From DASQPR01 sp035713725 (lineage in GTDB: Bacteria; Actinomycetota; Actinomycetes; Mycobacteriales; Micromonosporaceae), in the NCBI GenBank assembly GCA_035713725.1, contig DASTMZ010000074.1, positions 1 to 33,639 on the forward strand: DNA of 33,639 bases, read 5' to 3'. The translations under genes were made by a program, and so were the position numbers. Shown here piece by piece: positions 23,554 to 30,034 of the stretch. The notes beneath the pieces were generated by a model that was not told the DNA's origin, ran no database searches, and saw only the letters and a program-made list of their open reading frames with translations. The stretch's first letter is position 1; each line of letters begins with the position of its first letter.

Positions 23554-24497
23554 GCACCCAAGCGACCGCGAAGCCACCGAACGACAACCAGCCACCGAAC
23601 GACAGCTGGCCACCGAACGACAGCTGGCCACCGAACGAGAGCCGTGGCGGAGCGGCCGGCTACCGTCCGACCGCCACGCTGACATTCGCCACCGAGTTCC
23701 GGCGGCAACTGTCCCGTCGCCGTACCCAGCTGTGTCTGGGTTTCATGCTCGTCCTGCCGCTGATCATCCTGGTGGCGTTCGAGTTCGGCGGCAACGGCAA
23801 CGGCGGCGGCGGCGATCGCGGGCAATTCGCGGCGCTGGCCGACATCGCCACCAGCGGTGGGCTTAACTTCGCGCTGTTCACCTTGCTCGTGTCCGCGTCG
23901 TTCCTGCTCATCGTGGTGGTCGCGATGTTCTGCGGCGACACCATCGCGAGCGAGGCGTCGTGGGGGAGCCTGCGATATCTGCTCGCCATCCCGGTGCCGC
24001 GTGCCCGGTTGCTCGGCAGCAAGCTGCTGGTCGCGTTGACATATAGCGCGATTGCGTTGGTGTTGCTGACTGCGACGGCGCTCGCCGCCGGTACAGCGCG
24101 TTACGGCTGGCACCCGCTGCGCTCCACGGTGGCCGACGACACCGCTCCCGTACCGGCGCTGTGGCGGTTGCTCGGCATCGTGGCGTACCTCGCGATCACC
24201 CTGCTGGTCGTCGCGAGCCTCGCGTTCCTGCTGTCGGTATCGACGGACGCGCCGCTCGGTGCGGTCGGTGGCGCCGTGCTGCTGCAGATCCTGTCGAACA
24301 TCCTGGACCAGATCACCGCACTGGGCTCGCTGCGCGACTACCTTCCGACGCACTACGAGGACGCGTGGCTCGGTCTGCTGTCGACGCCGGTGCAGTACAC
24401 CGACATGATCAAGGGATCAATCTCGGCCCTGGTCTATGCCACGGTGTTCTTCGGCTTCGCGTGGTGGCGCTTCGTACGCAAGGACGTCGTGAGCTAG
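23550..24497 (+). CDS. ABC-2 type transporter permease
   Basis: 315 residues. A hydrophilic N-terminus with PPNDSW hexapeptide repeats (9-32) precedes about six membrane segments, starting with LCLGFMLVLPLIILVAF near residue 62 and ending in SALVYATVFFGFAWWRFV followed by a basic tail. The segment SEASWGSLRYLLAIPVPRARLL near 133-154 is typical of BcrB/NatB-like ABC-2 permeases, which export lipids, peptides or drugs or serve as sensor-exporters. The start overlaps the chimera stop by 4 nt, so this is its dedicated membrane partner. The gene ends in a hairpin shared with the convergent phosphatase gene. Confidence 0.9.
   Translation: MSTQATAKPPNDNQPPNDSWPPNDSWPPNESRGGAAGYRPTATLTFATEFRRQLSRRRTQLCLGFMLVLPLIILVAFEFGGNGNGGGGDRGQFAALADIATSGGLNFALFTLLVSASFLLIVVVAMFCGDTIASEASWGSLRYLLAIPVPRARLLGSKLLVALTYSAIALVLLTATALAAGTARYGWHPLRSTVADDTAPVPALWRLLGIVAYLAITLLVVASLAFLLSVSTDAPLGAVGGAVLLQILSNILDQITALGSLRDYLPTHYEDAWLGLLSTPVQYTDMIKGSISALVYATVFFGFAWWRFVRKDVVS
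23574..23645 (+). repeat. Four 18-bp tandem units in the permease N-terminus
   Basis: Units at 23574, 23592, 23610 and 23628, typified by CCACCGAACGACAGCTGG; two are identical. They encode PPNDNQ/PPNDSW/PPNDSW/PPNESR. Confidence 0.92.
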
Positions 24498-24512
24498 CGG
24501 TGCTGCGCTAGC
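24493..24512. terminator. Bidirectional hairpin holding both convergent stop codons
   Basis: GCTAGCG (24493-24499) and CGCTAGC (24506-24512) form a perfect 7-bp stem with a 6-nt loop. The TAG stop of the permease lies in one arm and the minus-strand TAG stop of the phosphatase in the other. Confidence 0.65.
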
Positions 24513-25206
24513 GCGCGCTGATCGCCGCCAGGTGATCCACGCGGTTGTCGTCGACCAGACGGAACGCGGTGCCGTCGTTGACCCAGCGCGTGATCGATGC
24601 GTTCGCGGCTGGGTTCTCGCCGAGATGTTGCACGAAGTCCTCGTGTGACGGTCGGTCGATCAGGTAGTGCAAGACGGCGACGATCGCGTCGTGGGCAACG
24701 AACAGCACGCGGCGGCCGGCGTACAAGCGGTCCACGCACCCGTTATTGAGGTCCGCGAGCACCGCCGCGACACGGTCCGCGACGTCCGCGAGCGACTCGC
24801 CGCCGGCCGGGCGGTCTAAGAACGCGTCACCGCCCGCCGTGACGACCGCCGGCAACGGCATCATCCCGAACGCACCCGTGTCCCGGTCGGACAACCGGTC
24901 GTCGATGATCGCCGCGGGGAGCGTCACGCCGCGAGCTTCGGCGGCCGCCGCGACGTTTTCGTGGGTACGCCGTGCCCTGACGTACGGCGAGCACAGCACG
25001 ACCTCCGGCCGCCGCTCCGCTGGCCACGACGCGACGGCCTCGCCGAGCGCCGCGGACTGGCGCTCGCCAAGACGGGTCAATGGAATCTCGGCATCCGGTC
25101 CGGACACGTCGCCCGGCCGGCCGGCCGCGAACGCGGCGTTGGCGGTGCTTTCGCCGTGCCGTACGACGACAAGCTCGGCGCAGCCGTCCGGTGGCCGATG
25201 ATGCAC
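24508..25206 (-). CDS. Histidine phosphatase family protein (phosphoglycerate-mutase-like)
   Basis: 232 residues. The phosphohistidine motif VVVRHGESTANA lies near residues 13-24, and the second catalytic histidine is in VLFVAHDAIVAVL near residue 175. The branch-1 fold is intact, including arginines in the segment YVRARRTHENV. Family members are broad phosphatases or mutases for sugar phosphates, cofactors or phosphoproteins; the substrate is not evident. The GTG start at 25206 has a TAACGT leaderless box 6 nt upstream. Convergent with the permease gene and divergent from the riboswitch-controlled threonine synthase. Confidence 0.9.
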   Translation of the reverse strand: MHHRPPDGCAELVVVRHGESTANAAFAAGRPGDVSGPDAEIPLTRLGERQSAALGEAVASWPAERRPEVVLCSPYVRARRTHENVAAAAEARGVTLPAAIIDDRLSDRDTGAFGMMPLPAVVTAGGDAFLDRPAGGESLADVADRVAAVLADLNNGCVDRLYAGRRVLFVAHDAIVAVLHYLIDRPSHEDFVQHLGENPAANASITRWVNDGTAFRLVDDNRVDHLAAISAR

Positions 25207-25212
25207 AGCCCC

Positions 25213-25218
25213 ACGTTA
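25213..25218 (-). promoter_or_regulatory. Leaderless -10 box (TAACGT) for the phosphatase gene
   Basis: On the minus strand TAACGT is followed by 6 nt and the GTG at 25206. Confidence 0.6.
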
Positions 25219-25265
25219 GCGGGGTGCAGTGTTGGCCCAGCCCCACGTCGACGGGGACCAGGCCG

Positions 25266-25281
25266 TGTGACGCCGCTCACG
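25266..25281. promoter_or_regulatory. CRP-like binding site
   Basis: TGTGA-N6-TCACG matches the CRP/GlxR consensus TGTGA-N6-TCACA at nine of ten positions. It lies between two divergent genes, centred about 67 nt upstream of the predicted thrC transcription start, a plausible activator position. Confidence 0.5.
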
Positions 25282-25328
25282 TACGTCCACGAAGCGAGAC
25301 CCCGGCACGGCGGGGCTGAGCGTCCCGA

Positions 25329-25334
25329 TACGCT
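25329..25334 (+). promoter_or_regulatory. Probable -10 box of the riboswitch-thrC transcript
   Basis: TACGCT precedes the aptamer by about 18 nt, giving a predicted start near 25341 and a leader of about 134 nt. I see no clear -35 match. Confidence 0.45.
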
Positions 25335-25351
25335 GAGCGCACAACTGCATA

Positions 25352-25463
25352 CCTCATCCAGAGGGGCTGAGGGATACGGCCCGACGACGCCCCGGCAACC
25401 ACCGCAATCGGCGGCAGGTGCCAATTCCGTCCGGTGGCGTGCGTGCGCCCCGGGAAGATGAGA
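25352..25463 (+). ncRNA. SAM-I (S-box) riboswitch
   Basis: Conserved aptamer elements appear in order: P1 5' strand CTCATC (25353-25358), AGAGGGGCTGAGGGA with the kink-turn partner GGCCCGACGA, the invariant CGGCAACC core, GGTGCCAATTCC, and P1 3' strand GATGAG (25457-25462). The P1 3' strand overlaps the GAGAGG ribosome-binding site of the next gene, and no terminator stem is visible. SAM binding should therefore stabilise P1 and block translation (inference). Confidence 0.92.
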
Positions 25464-25474
25464 GGACAACGTTC

Positions 25475-26752
25475 ATGACGCAGACCCTCGATGCCACGCT
25501 AGCCGGCAGCCCCGCCCGCGCGTTGGTCTGTCGGGCCTGTTCGGCCCGCTATCCGCTGGCCGCCCAGCACGCCTGCATCGAATGCTTCGGCCCGCTTGAG
25601 GTCGCCTACGACGAGCGGGCCATCGCCGCCGTCACCCGGGAGCAGATCGAGTCCGGCCCGGCGAACATTTGGCGGTACGCCGCGCTGCTGCCGGTCGGCC
25701 AGGCTCCGGCGACCCGGGTCAGCGTGAATCCCGGCTGGACGCCACTGGTGCCGGCCGGCGCGTTGGCCGGAGCGATCGGCATCGACGCACCGTTGTGGGT
25801 CAAGGACGACTCCGCGAACCCGACGCACTCGTTCAAGGACCGGGTGGTGTCGATCGCACTGACCGCCGCATCGCAGTTCGGATTCACCCGGTTCGCCTGC
25901 GCGTCGACCGGAAACCTGGCGAACTCGGTGGCCGCCCACGCGGCTCGCGCCGGCGTACCCTCCATGGTCTTCATCCCGGTCGATCTTGAACCAGGGAAGA
26001 TCATTACCACCGCCGTGTACGGCGGGGACGTGGTTGCCGTGGACGGCTCGTACGACGATGTCAACCGGTTGTGTGCGCAACTGGCCGACACCGACGAGTT
26101 CGAGAAGACCGCGTTCGTGAACGTGAACCTGCGACCGTTCTACGCCGAGGGTTCCAAGACGCTCGGATACGAGGTCGCCGAACAACTCGGCTGGCGCATC
26201 CCTGCCCAAGTGGTGATCCCGATGGCGTCCGGCGAACTGTTGACCAAGGTGGACAAGGCGTTCAGTGAACTCGTGGCGACCGGACTCGCGGTCGCACCGG
26301 CCGGCGGGTGGCGCGTGTTCGGCGCTCAGTCGGTCGGCTGCAACCCGATCGCGACGGCTCTGCGCGACGGCACATCCGAGATCACGCCGGTCAAGCCGAC
26401 CGGGATCGCGAAGTCGTTGAACATCGGCGATCCGGCATCCGGTCCGTTCGCACTCGAGACGGTCCGGCGGACCGGTGGCTGGATGGACGACGCGACCGAC
26501 GAGGAGATCCGCGAGGGGATCGCGTTGCTCGCCGCGACGACCGGAATCTTCGCGGAGACCGCCGGTGGCGTGACCATCGCGGTGCTGCGGAAGCTCGTGG
26601 CAAGCGGACGGCTCGACCCGACGCTGGACACCGTCGTCTTCAACACCGGTGAAGGACTCAAGACGCTCGACGCGGTCGCGGATCAGGCGAAACCGACGCA
26701 CTCCGTGGCGCCGAACCTCCGGGCCGCCCGCGAGGCCGGCCTCCTTGACTGA
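25475..26752 (+). CDS. thrC: Threonine synthase (zinc-ribbon type) under SAM riboswitch control
   Basis: 425-residue PLP enzyme of fold type II. The N-terminus carries a Cys4 zinc-ribbon-like segment (CRACSARYP...HACIECFG, residues 13-33). The PLP lysine is in NPTHSFKDRV (near residue 118), the asparagine in ASTGNLANS (near 146) and the phosphate-binding loop in MASGELL (near 251). The usual reaction converts O-phosphohomoserine to threonine. ATG 25475 is chosen because GAGG lies 9 nt upstream at the end of the riboswitch; an ATG at 25418 would lie inside the aptamer. Control by SAM is unusual for threonine synthesis, so a role tied to methionine or sulfur metabolism should be considered. Confidence 0.88.
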   Translation: MTQTLDATLAGSPARALVCRACSARYPLAAQHACIECFGPLEVAYDERAIAAVTREQIESGPANIWRYAALLPVGQAPATRVSVNPGWTPLVPAGALAGAIGIDAPLWVKDDSANPTHSFKDRVVSIALTAASQFGFTRFACASTGNLANSVAAHAARAGVPSMVFIPVDLEPGKIITTAVYGGDVVAVDGSYDDVNRLCAQLADTDEFEKTAFVNVNLRPFYAEGSKTLGYEVAEQLGWRIPAQVVIPMASGELLTKVDKAFSELVATGLAVAPAGGWRVFGAQSVGCNPIATALRDGTSEITPVKPTGIAKSLNIGDPASGPFALETVRRTGGWMDDATDEEIREGIALLAATTGIFAETAGGVTIAVLRKLVASGRLDPTLDTVVFNTGEGLKTLDAVADQAKPTHSVAPNLRAAREAGLLD

Positions 26753-26966
26753 CCGACACTGACTGAACTGAGTGAGCTGACCGAGGAGACTGGGACTGAC
26801 TGACGCGAGCGTTCCGTCACACAGCGGAGGCGACGATCCTCAATCGATCAACGAACCGGCCGCGGCGACTCAATGCGGCGCGTACGACGACGCGGGGTGA
26901 TCATGACCCGGTGTCCGACGAGCGACCGTCCAATTGCGACAGTCGGCGTGAAATCTCCGGCGGCGA

Positions 26967-27003
26967 TGTGCCAATTTTGCCTTTCACCAGGAAAAACGGC
27001 ACA
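26967..27003. other. Extended 37-nt hairpin in the low-GC gap
   Basis: Outer arms TGTGCC (26967-26972) and GGCACA (26998-27003) pair perfectly; inside, TTTT pairs with AAAA and CCT with AGG around a TTCACC loop, with small internal mismatches. It could be a bidirectional terminator, part of a structured RNA or a remnant of a mobile-element end. Confidence 0.4.
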
Positions 27004-27513
27004 CGTAGTCCGCCGAACGCACGATCTGGGCCGGCTCCTCGGTGGACGGCGTGTCGCTAGATTTTCTATTCCGGCACAGTCACCGTGCGTGACCGTCCTC
27101 GACGCGGTTATTGATCCTTTTAGGATGCGGTTGCAGATGAACGAACAAACATGCCAGTTGTGATGGCTGAAGTGACATTACTGTGTGCAGGGAGTGACTG
27201 GTAAATTGCTTTGAGTTCAAATCGAAGGTGCTTGGAGCCCTTGACGACCTGCGGCGGACCGCGCAGGATGCTCGTTGCGGGAGGACGTATCGCCGCTCGG
27301 AGTCGGTTATCCGACATCGAGTGACCCGGCGCCGGTGGCGTCGTGCGATTCGTCCTCTCGACCATGTTCGGGCAGCCGAGCAGCTTCGATCGACTCGAGA
27401 GGGTCAGCGATCAACTCGAGCAAAACTCAGGCTTGGCCCGTCCTTAGGGCCCGTCCTCAAGGGACACCGACCCGTACCCGTCGAAATCATGCAGGCCCAG
27501 CGCGACCCACCCA

Positions 27514-27528
27514 CGGACACGGTGTCCG
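27514..27528. promoter_or_regulatory. 15-bp palindrome CGGACAC-G-GTGTCCG
   Basis: A perfect inverted repeat with a one-base centre ends 2 nt before the 3' end of the ArsR gene. Without a loop it is more like a protein-binding site than a terminator. Related half-sites (GGTGTCCGAC near 26910, GGACACCGAC near 27463) occur in the same gap. Confidence 0.4.
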
Positions 27529-27529
27529 A

Positions 27530-28285
27530 TCAGGGGCGGGTGACGTCTCGGTACTGCGCCAGGAAGATCGAGTACGGCACGCCCTGGTCCATGTCGGCGG
27601 GGCGTAGTGCGAATTCGTTCAACAGCTCGGCCATGCGATGCGAGAGTTCTTGGAGGTCGGCAAATGGCAGCCGCAGGCCGAGCCGGGTAAACCCGGACGG
27701 GTCGTCCTGGTTGGTGGCGCGGTCGAACTCGTCCAGGTCGAGGTGTGCGATCTCTTCGAGGAATGCGTCGAGAAGCGCGCGCCCCGTGCCGTTCACTCGG
27801 CCGTCGTAGACGTTGAGCGTCCACGACTTGCCGGTGGCGAGGTAGGGAACCTCTCGTGCGCCACGTGGGCCGCGTCGCTCGGGTTGCGCAGCAAGAAACT
27901 CGGTGGCGACGAGCGTGCGGACGTGATGCAGTGTCGTGGCCGGATTGACACCGAGACGCTCGGCGATCTCCTTGTTCGTCAGTGGCCGGTCGAGACAGAG
28001 GCGCATGATCCGCAGCCGTATCGCGGACGCCAGCGCGCGAGCCTCGGCCTCGGTCGCGGACCGACGGGGACCGCCACGGTCAACGGCACCGACCGGACGC
28101 ACCGGCTCGGCACGCTCCCGCTCCGCAAGCTCCGGTTCGGCAAGCTCCGGCCCGGCAGGCTCGGACCCGGCAGGCTCGGACCCGGCAGGCTTGGGCTCGC
28201 CCGGCGCCGGAACCCGCGGTCTGCGCAGGTCGGAAGCCGTGGCCGCGGTAGCCACGGTGTCGGTACGGGAGCGCTGCTGTGCCAT
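27530..28285 (-). CDS. ArsR-type winged helix-turn-helix regulator
   Basis: 251 residues. An N-terminal disordered region with six Glu-Pro-Ala-Gly pentapeptides (30-59) precedes a winged helix-turn-helix (about 75-150; RIMRLCLDRPLTNKEIAERLGVNPATTLHHVRTL) of the ArsR/HTH_20 type. The C-terminal 110 residues form an unrecognised domain, perhaps ligand-binding. Divergent position to an MFS exporter suggests it controls efflux and itself. ATG 28285 is preferred to the GTG at 28294, which directly abuts the TAGACT -10 box (28295-28300). A palindrome overlaps this start region. Confidence 0.85.
   Translation of the reverse strand: MAQQRSRTDTVATAATASDLRRPRVPAPGEPKPAGSEPAGSEPAGPELAEPELAERERAEPVRPVGAVDRGGPRRSATEAEARALASAIRLRIMRLCLDRPLTNKEIAERLGVNPATTLHHVRTLVATEFLAAQPERRGPRGAREVPYLATGKSWTLNVYDGRVNGTGRALLDAFLEEIAHLDLDEFDRATNQDDPSGFTRLGLRLPFADLQELSHRMAELLNEFALRPADMDQGVPYSIFLAQYRDVTRP
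28109..28198 (-). repeat. Six 15-bp tandem units in the ArsR gene
   Basis: Plus-strand units at 28109, 28124, 28139, 28154, 28169 and 28184, typified by GGCAGGCTCGGACCC; two are identical. They encode KPAGS/EPAGS/EPAGP/ELAEP/ELAER/ERAEP. Confidence 0.88.
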
Positions 28286-28296
28286 GGTGCGCACAG
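28277..28296. promoter_or_regulatory. Operator-like palindrome over the ArsR start
   Basis: CTGTGC-N8-GCACAG, with an inner GTGCGCAC palindrome, overlaps the ATG and touches the TAGACT -10 box (28295-28300) of the ArsR gene. This is a good position for autorepression. Confidence 0.5.
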
Positions 28297-28330
28297 TCTA
28301 CGGCGCGCCTTGGCGGCGCAACATCAGTGG

Positions 28331-28359
28331 TTGACTTTTCCCAATCAGTCGAGGACTCT
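28331..28359 (+). promoter_or_regulatory. Promoter of the MFS exporter, leaderless
   Basis: TTGACT (28331-28336) and GACTCT (28354-28359) are spaced 17 nt apart, and 6 nt separate the -10 from the ATG at 28366. It is the best -35 match among the leaderless starts here. Confidence 0.6.
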
Positions 28360-28365
28360 GTCTCC

Positions 28366-29775
28366 ATGTCCCTCCGCACGCGGCTCGGCATCCTCACCGA
28401 GTTCGACTTCCGGCAGCTCTTCGTCGCAGACACGGTGAGCCAGCTCGGCACCCAGGTGACGCAACTCGCCCTGCCGCTCGTCGCGGTCCTTGCGCTGCAT
28501 GCCACGCCGTTGGAGGTCGGCCTGCTCGCCGCCGCCGACACCGCGGCGTTCCTCCTTGTCGGGCTGCCGGCCGGTGCGTGGGTGGACCGCATGCGGCGTC
28601 GCAGTGTCATGATCAGCGGCGACCTAGCGCGGGCGATCCTGCTCGGCAGCGTGCCGTTCGCATGGTGGATGGGCTGGCTGTCGATGGCGCAGCTCTACAT
28701 CGTTGGCCTCGCCACCGGTCTCGCGACGGTGTTTTTCGACGTCGCGTATCAGAGCTACCTGCCGCACCTCGTCGGGCGCGACAACCTGGTCGAGGGCAAC
28801 GCGAAACTCCAGGGCGTCCAGAGCGTCAGCATGCTCGCCGGCCCGACCGCGGCGGGCTTCCTGATCCAGGCGATGACCGCGCCCTACGCGATCGTGGTCG
28901 ACGCGGTGAGCTTTGTCGGGTCGGCTCTGTACGTCGGTCGGATCCGCAGCCGCGAGGCCAAGCCCGAACGCGGCCCGGACGCGCACTTCGGACGCGAGAT
29001 CGCGGAGGGCTTCAACTTCGTGGTCCGCAACAAGATCCTGCGGTCGATTGCGGCTTGCACCGGATCGTCGAACCTGTGCTCTGCGATCTCCGGCGCGATG
29101 CTGATTCTCCTGCTGGCCGGTCACCTGCACATCAAGCCTGGCCTGATCGGTGTGGTGTTCACCGTGGCGAGCGTTGGCGGTCTGCTCGGTGCGCTCGTTG
29201 CGCGGCGCTTCGCCACCTGGGTCGGCCAAGGTCCGGCGATCTGGCTGTCGATCGGGCTCACTGCACCGTTCGCGTTGCTCACTCCGCTGGCCCACAACGA
29301 CTGGCGGCTCTGGGCGGCGGCGATCGGCAACGGCGTGTACTTCTTCGGTGCCGTCGTCTACAACGTGAACCAGGTCAGCTTCCGCCAGGCGCTCACGCCG
29401 GACCGGTTGCTCGGTCGCATGAACGCGACGATGCGATTCCTGGTTTGGGGAACGCTTCCGCTGGGCGGGTTGATCGGCGGCCTCCTCGGCGCGTCGATCG
29501 GGGTCCGCAACACGATCTGGGTCGGCGCGATCGGCGGCCTCTTCTCGTTCCTGTTTGTGTTCTTCTCGCCGGCCCGTTGGGCCCGCAAGCTGCCGCGCGG
29601 TGACGAGGCAACAGAGCCGGCCGGCGCGGATGCCACAGACATCACAGACATCGCGGGTACGGCGGTCCTTGCGACCGCGAACGCTTCGGTCGGCGCGACC
29701 ATGGGCCTGGAACCCCAGGGCGCCGCCGGCGAAGAGCGCACCGATGAACCAGAGGAAGAACCGTTGGCGCGCTGA
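28366..29775 (+). CDS. MFS exporter, DHA3 type
   Basis: 469 residues with about twelve hydrophobic segments and a charged C-terminal tail rich in Asp, Thr and Glu. The N-terminus FRQLFVADTVSQLGTQVTQLALPLVAV and the loop-2 motif GAWVDRMRRRSVM are typical of the MFS_3/DHA3 group of macrolide, siderophore and drug exporters. ATG 28366 matches the promoter spacing and family N-terminus; the ATG at 28279 would run back across the regulator's start. Divergent ArsR regulator and a strong downstream terminator make it a self-contained regulated efflux unit. The substrate is unknown. Confidence 0.9.
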   Translation: MSLRTRLGILTEFDFRQLFVADTVSQLGTQVTQLALPLVAVLALHATPLEVGLLAAADTAAFLLVGLPAGAWVDRMRRRSVMISGDLARAILLGSVPFAWWMGWLSMAQLYIVGLATGLATVFFDVAYQSYLPHLVGRDNLVEGNAKLQGVQSVSMLAGPTAAGFLIQAMTAPYAIVVDAVSFVGSALYVGRIRSREAKPERGPDAHFGREIAEGFNFVVRNKILRSIAACTGSSNLCSAISGAMLILLLAGHLHIKPGLIGVVFTVASVGGLLGALVARRFATWVGQGPAIWLSIGLTAPFALLTPLAHNDWRLWAAAIGNGVYFFGAVVYNVNQVSFRQALTPDRLLGRMNATMRFLVWGTLPLGGLIGGLLGASIGVRNTIWVGAIGGLFSFLFVFFSPARWARKLPRGDEATEPAGADATDITDIAGTAVLATANASVGATMGLEPQGAAGEERTDEPEEEPLAR

Positions 29776-29823
29776 GACTCGAGACGCCGGCCCGGCAACG
29801 GGCGAGCTCGTGGTCTCCTCCAG

Positions 29824-29863
29824 CGACCGGTCGGCCGTGCGTGCACCCACGGCCGGCCGGTCG
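29824..29863 (+). terminator. Strong hairpin terminator after the MFS exporter gene
   Basis: Arms 29824-29839 and 29848-29863 pair over 16 bp with one G-U, around an 8-nt loop, followed by GTCTCTGTCT-type pyrimidine-rich sequence. It lies about 50 nt after the stop. Confidence 0.75.
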
Positions 29864-29921
29864 TCTCTGTCTGGCCAGTACGACCCGCGGCCCCGAGCCG
29901 GCCGCCCGACGGCGCGCGAGC

Positions 29922-30001
29922 GAGCCGCGGGTGACGACGGACCGAGCCGCGAGCGACGACGGACCGAGCCGCGGGTGACGACGGACCGAGCCGCCAACGA
30001 G
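29922..30001 (+). repeat. 22-bp tandem repeat, three full copies and a partial, intergenic
   Basis: Units at 29922, 29944 and 29966 (the first and third identical) start with GAGCCGCGGGTGACGACGG, and a 14-bp partial copy starts at 29988. The array ends 33 nt before the PaaN start. The unit length is not a multiple of three. Confidence 0.92.
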
Positions 30002-30022
30002 AGCGCGGGGCGCCAGCCGAGG

Positions 30023-30028
30023 CACAAT
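30023..30028 (+). promoter_or_regulatory. Possible leaderless -10 box (CACAAT)
   Basis: CACAAT is followed by 6 nt and the ATG at 30035. The first base departs from TANNNT, so support is weaker than for the other boxes. Confidence 0.4.
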
Positions 30029-30034
30029 GAGGCC

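Larger units (their letters stand above)
26753..27529. other. 777-base gap without a convincing gene
   Basis: Between two convergent genes. The first 60 bases are CTGA-rich low-complexity sequence. Bases 26941-27240 are only about 54% G+C (about 49% from 27061 to 27240), well below the surroundings. The gap holds a 37-nt hairpin (26967-27003), an ATCCT-TTT-AGGAT palindrome (27114-27126), a TTGACG/CAGGAT promoter-like pair (27241-27269), two small hairpins (27435-27465) and a 15-bp palindrome at its end. A 96-codon reading frame (26873-27163) lacks coding-like composition. Confidence 0.7.

Noticed and set aside
26873..27163. 96-codon frame with a CxxC-like MCQFC segment
   Set aside because: Codon third positions are not G/C-rich as in real genes here, no convincing start signal, and no recognisable domain.
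27191..27240. tRNA-like T-arm (GAGTTCAAATC) in the low-GC gap
   Set aside because: No matching acceptor stem, anticodon arm or CCA end can be drawn around it.
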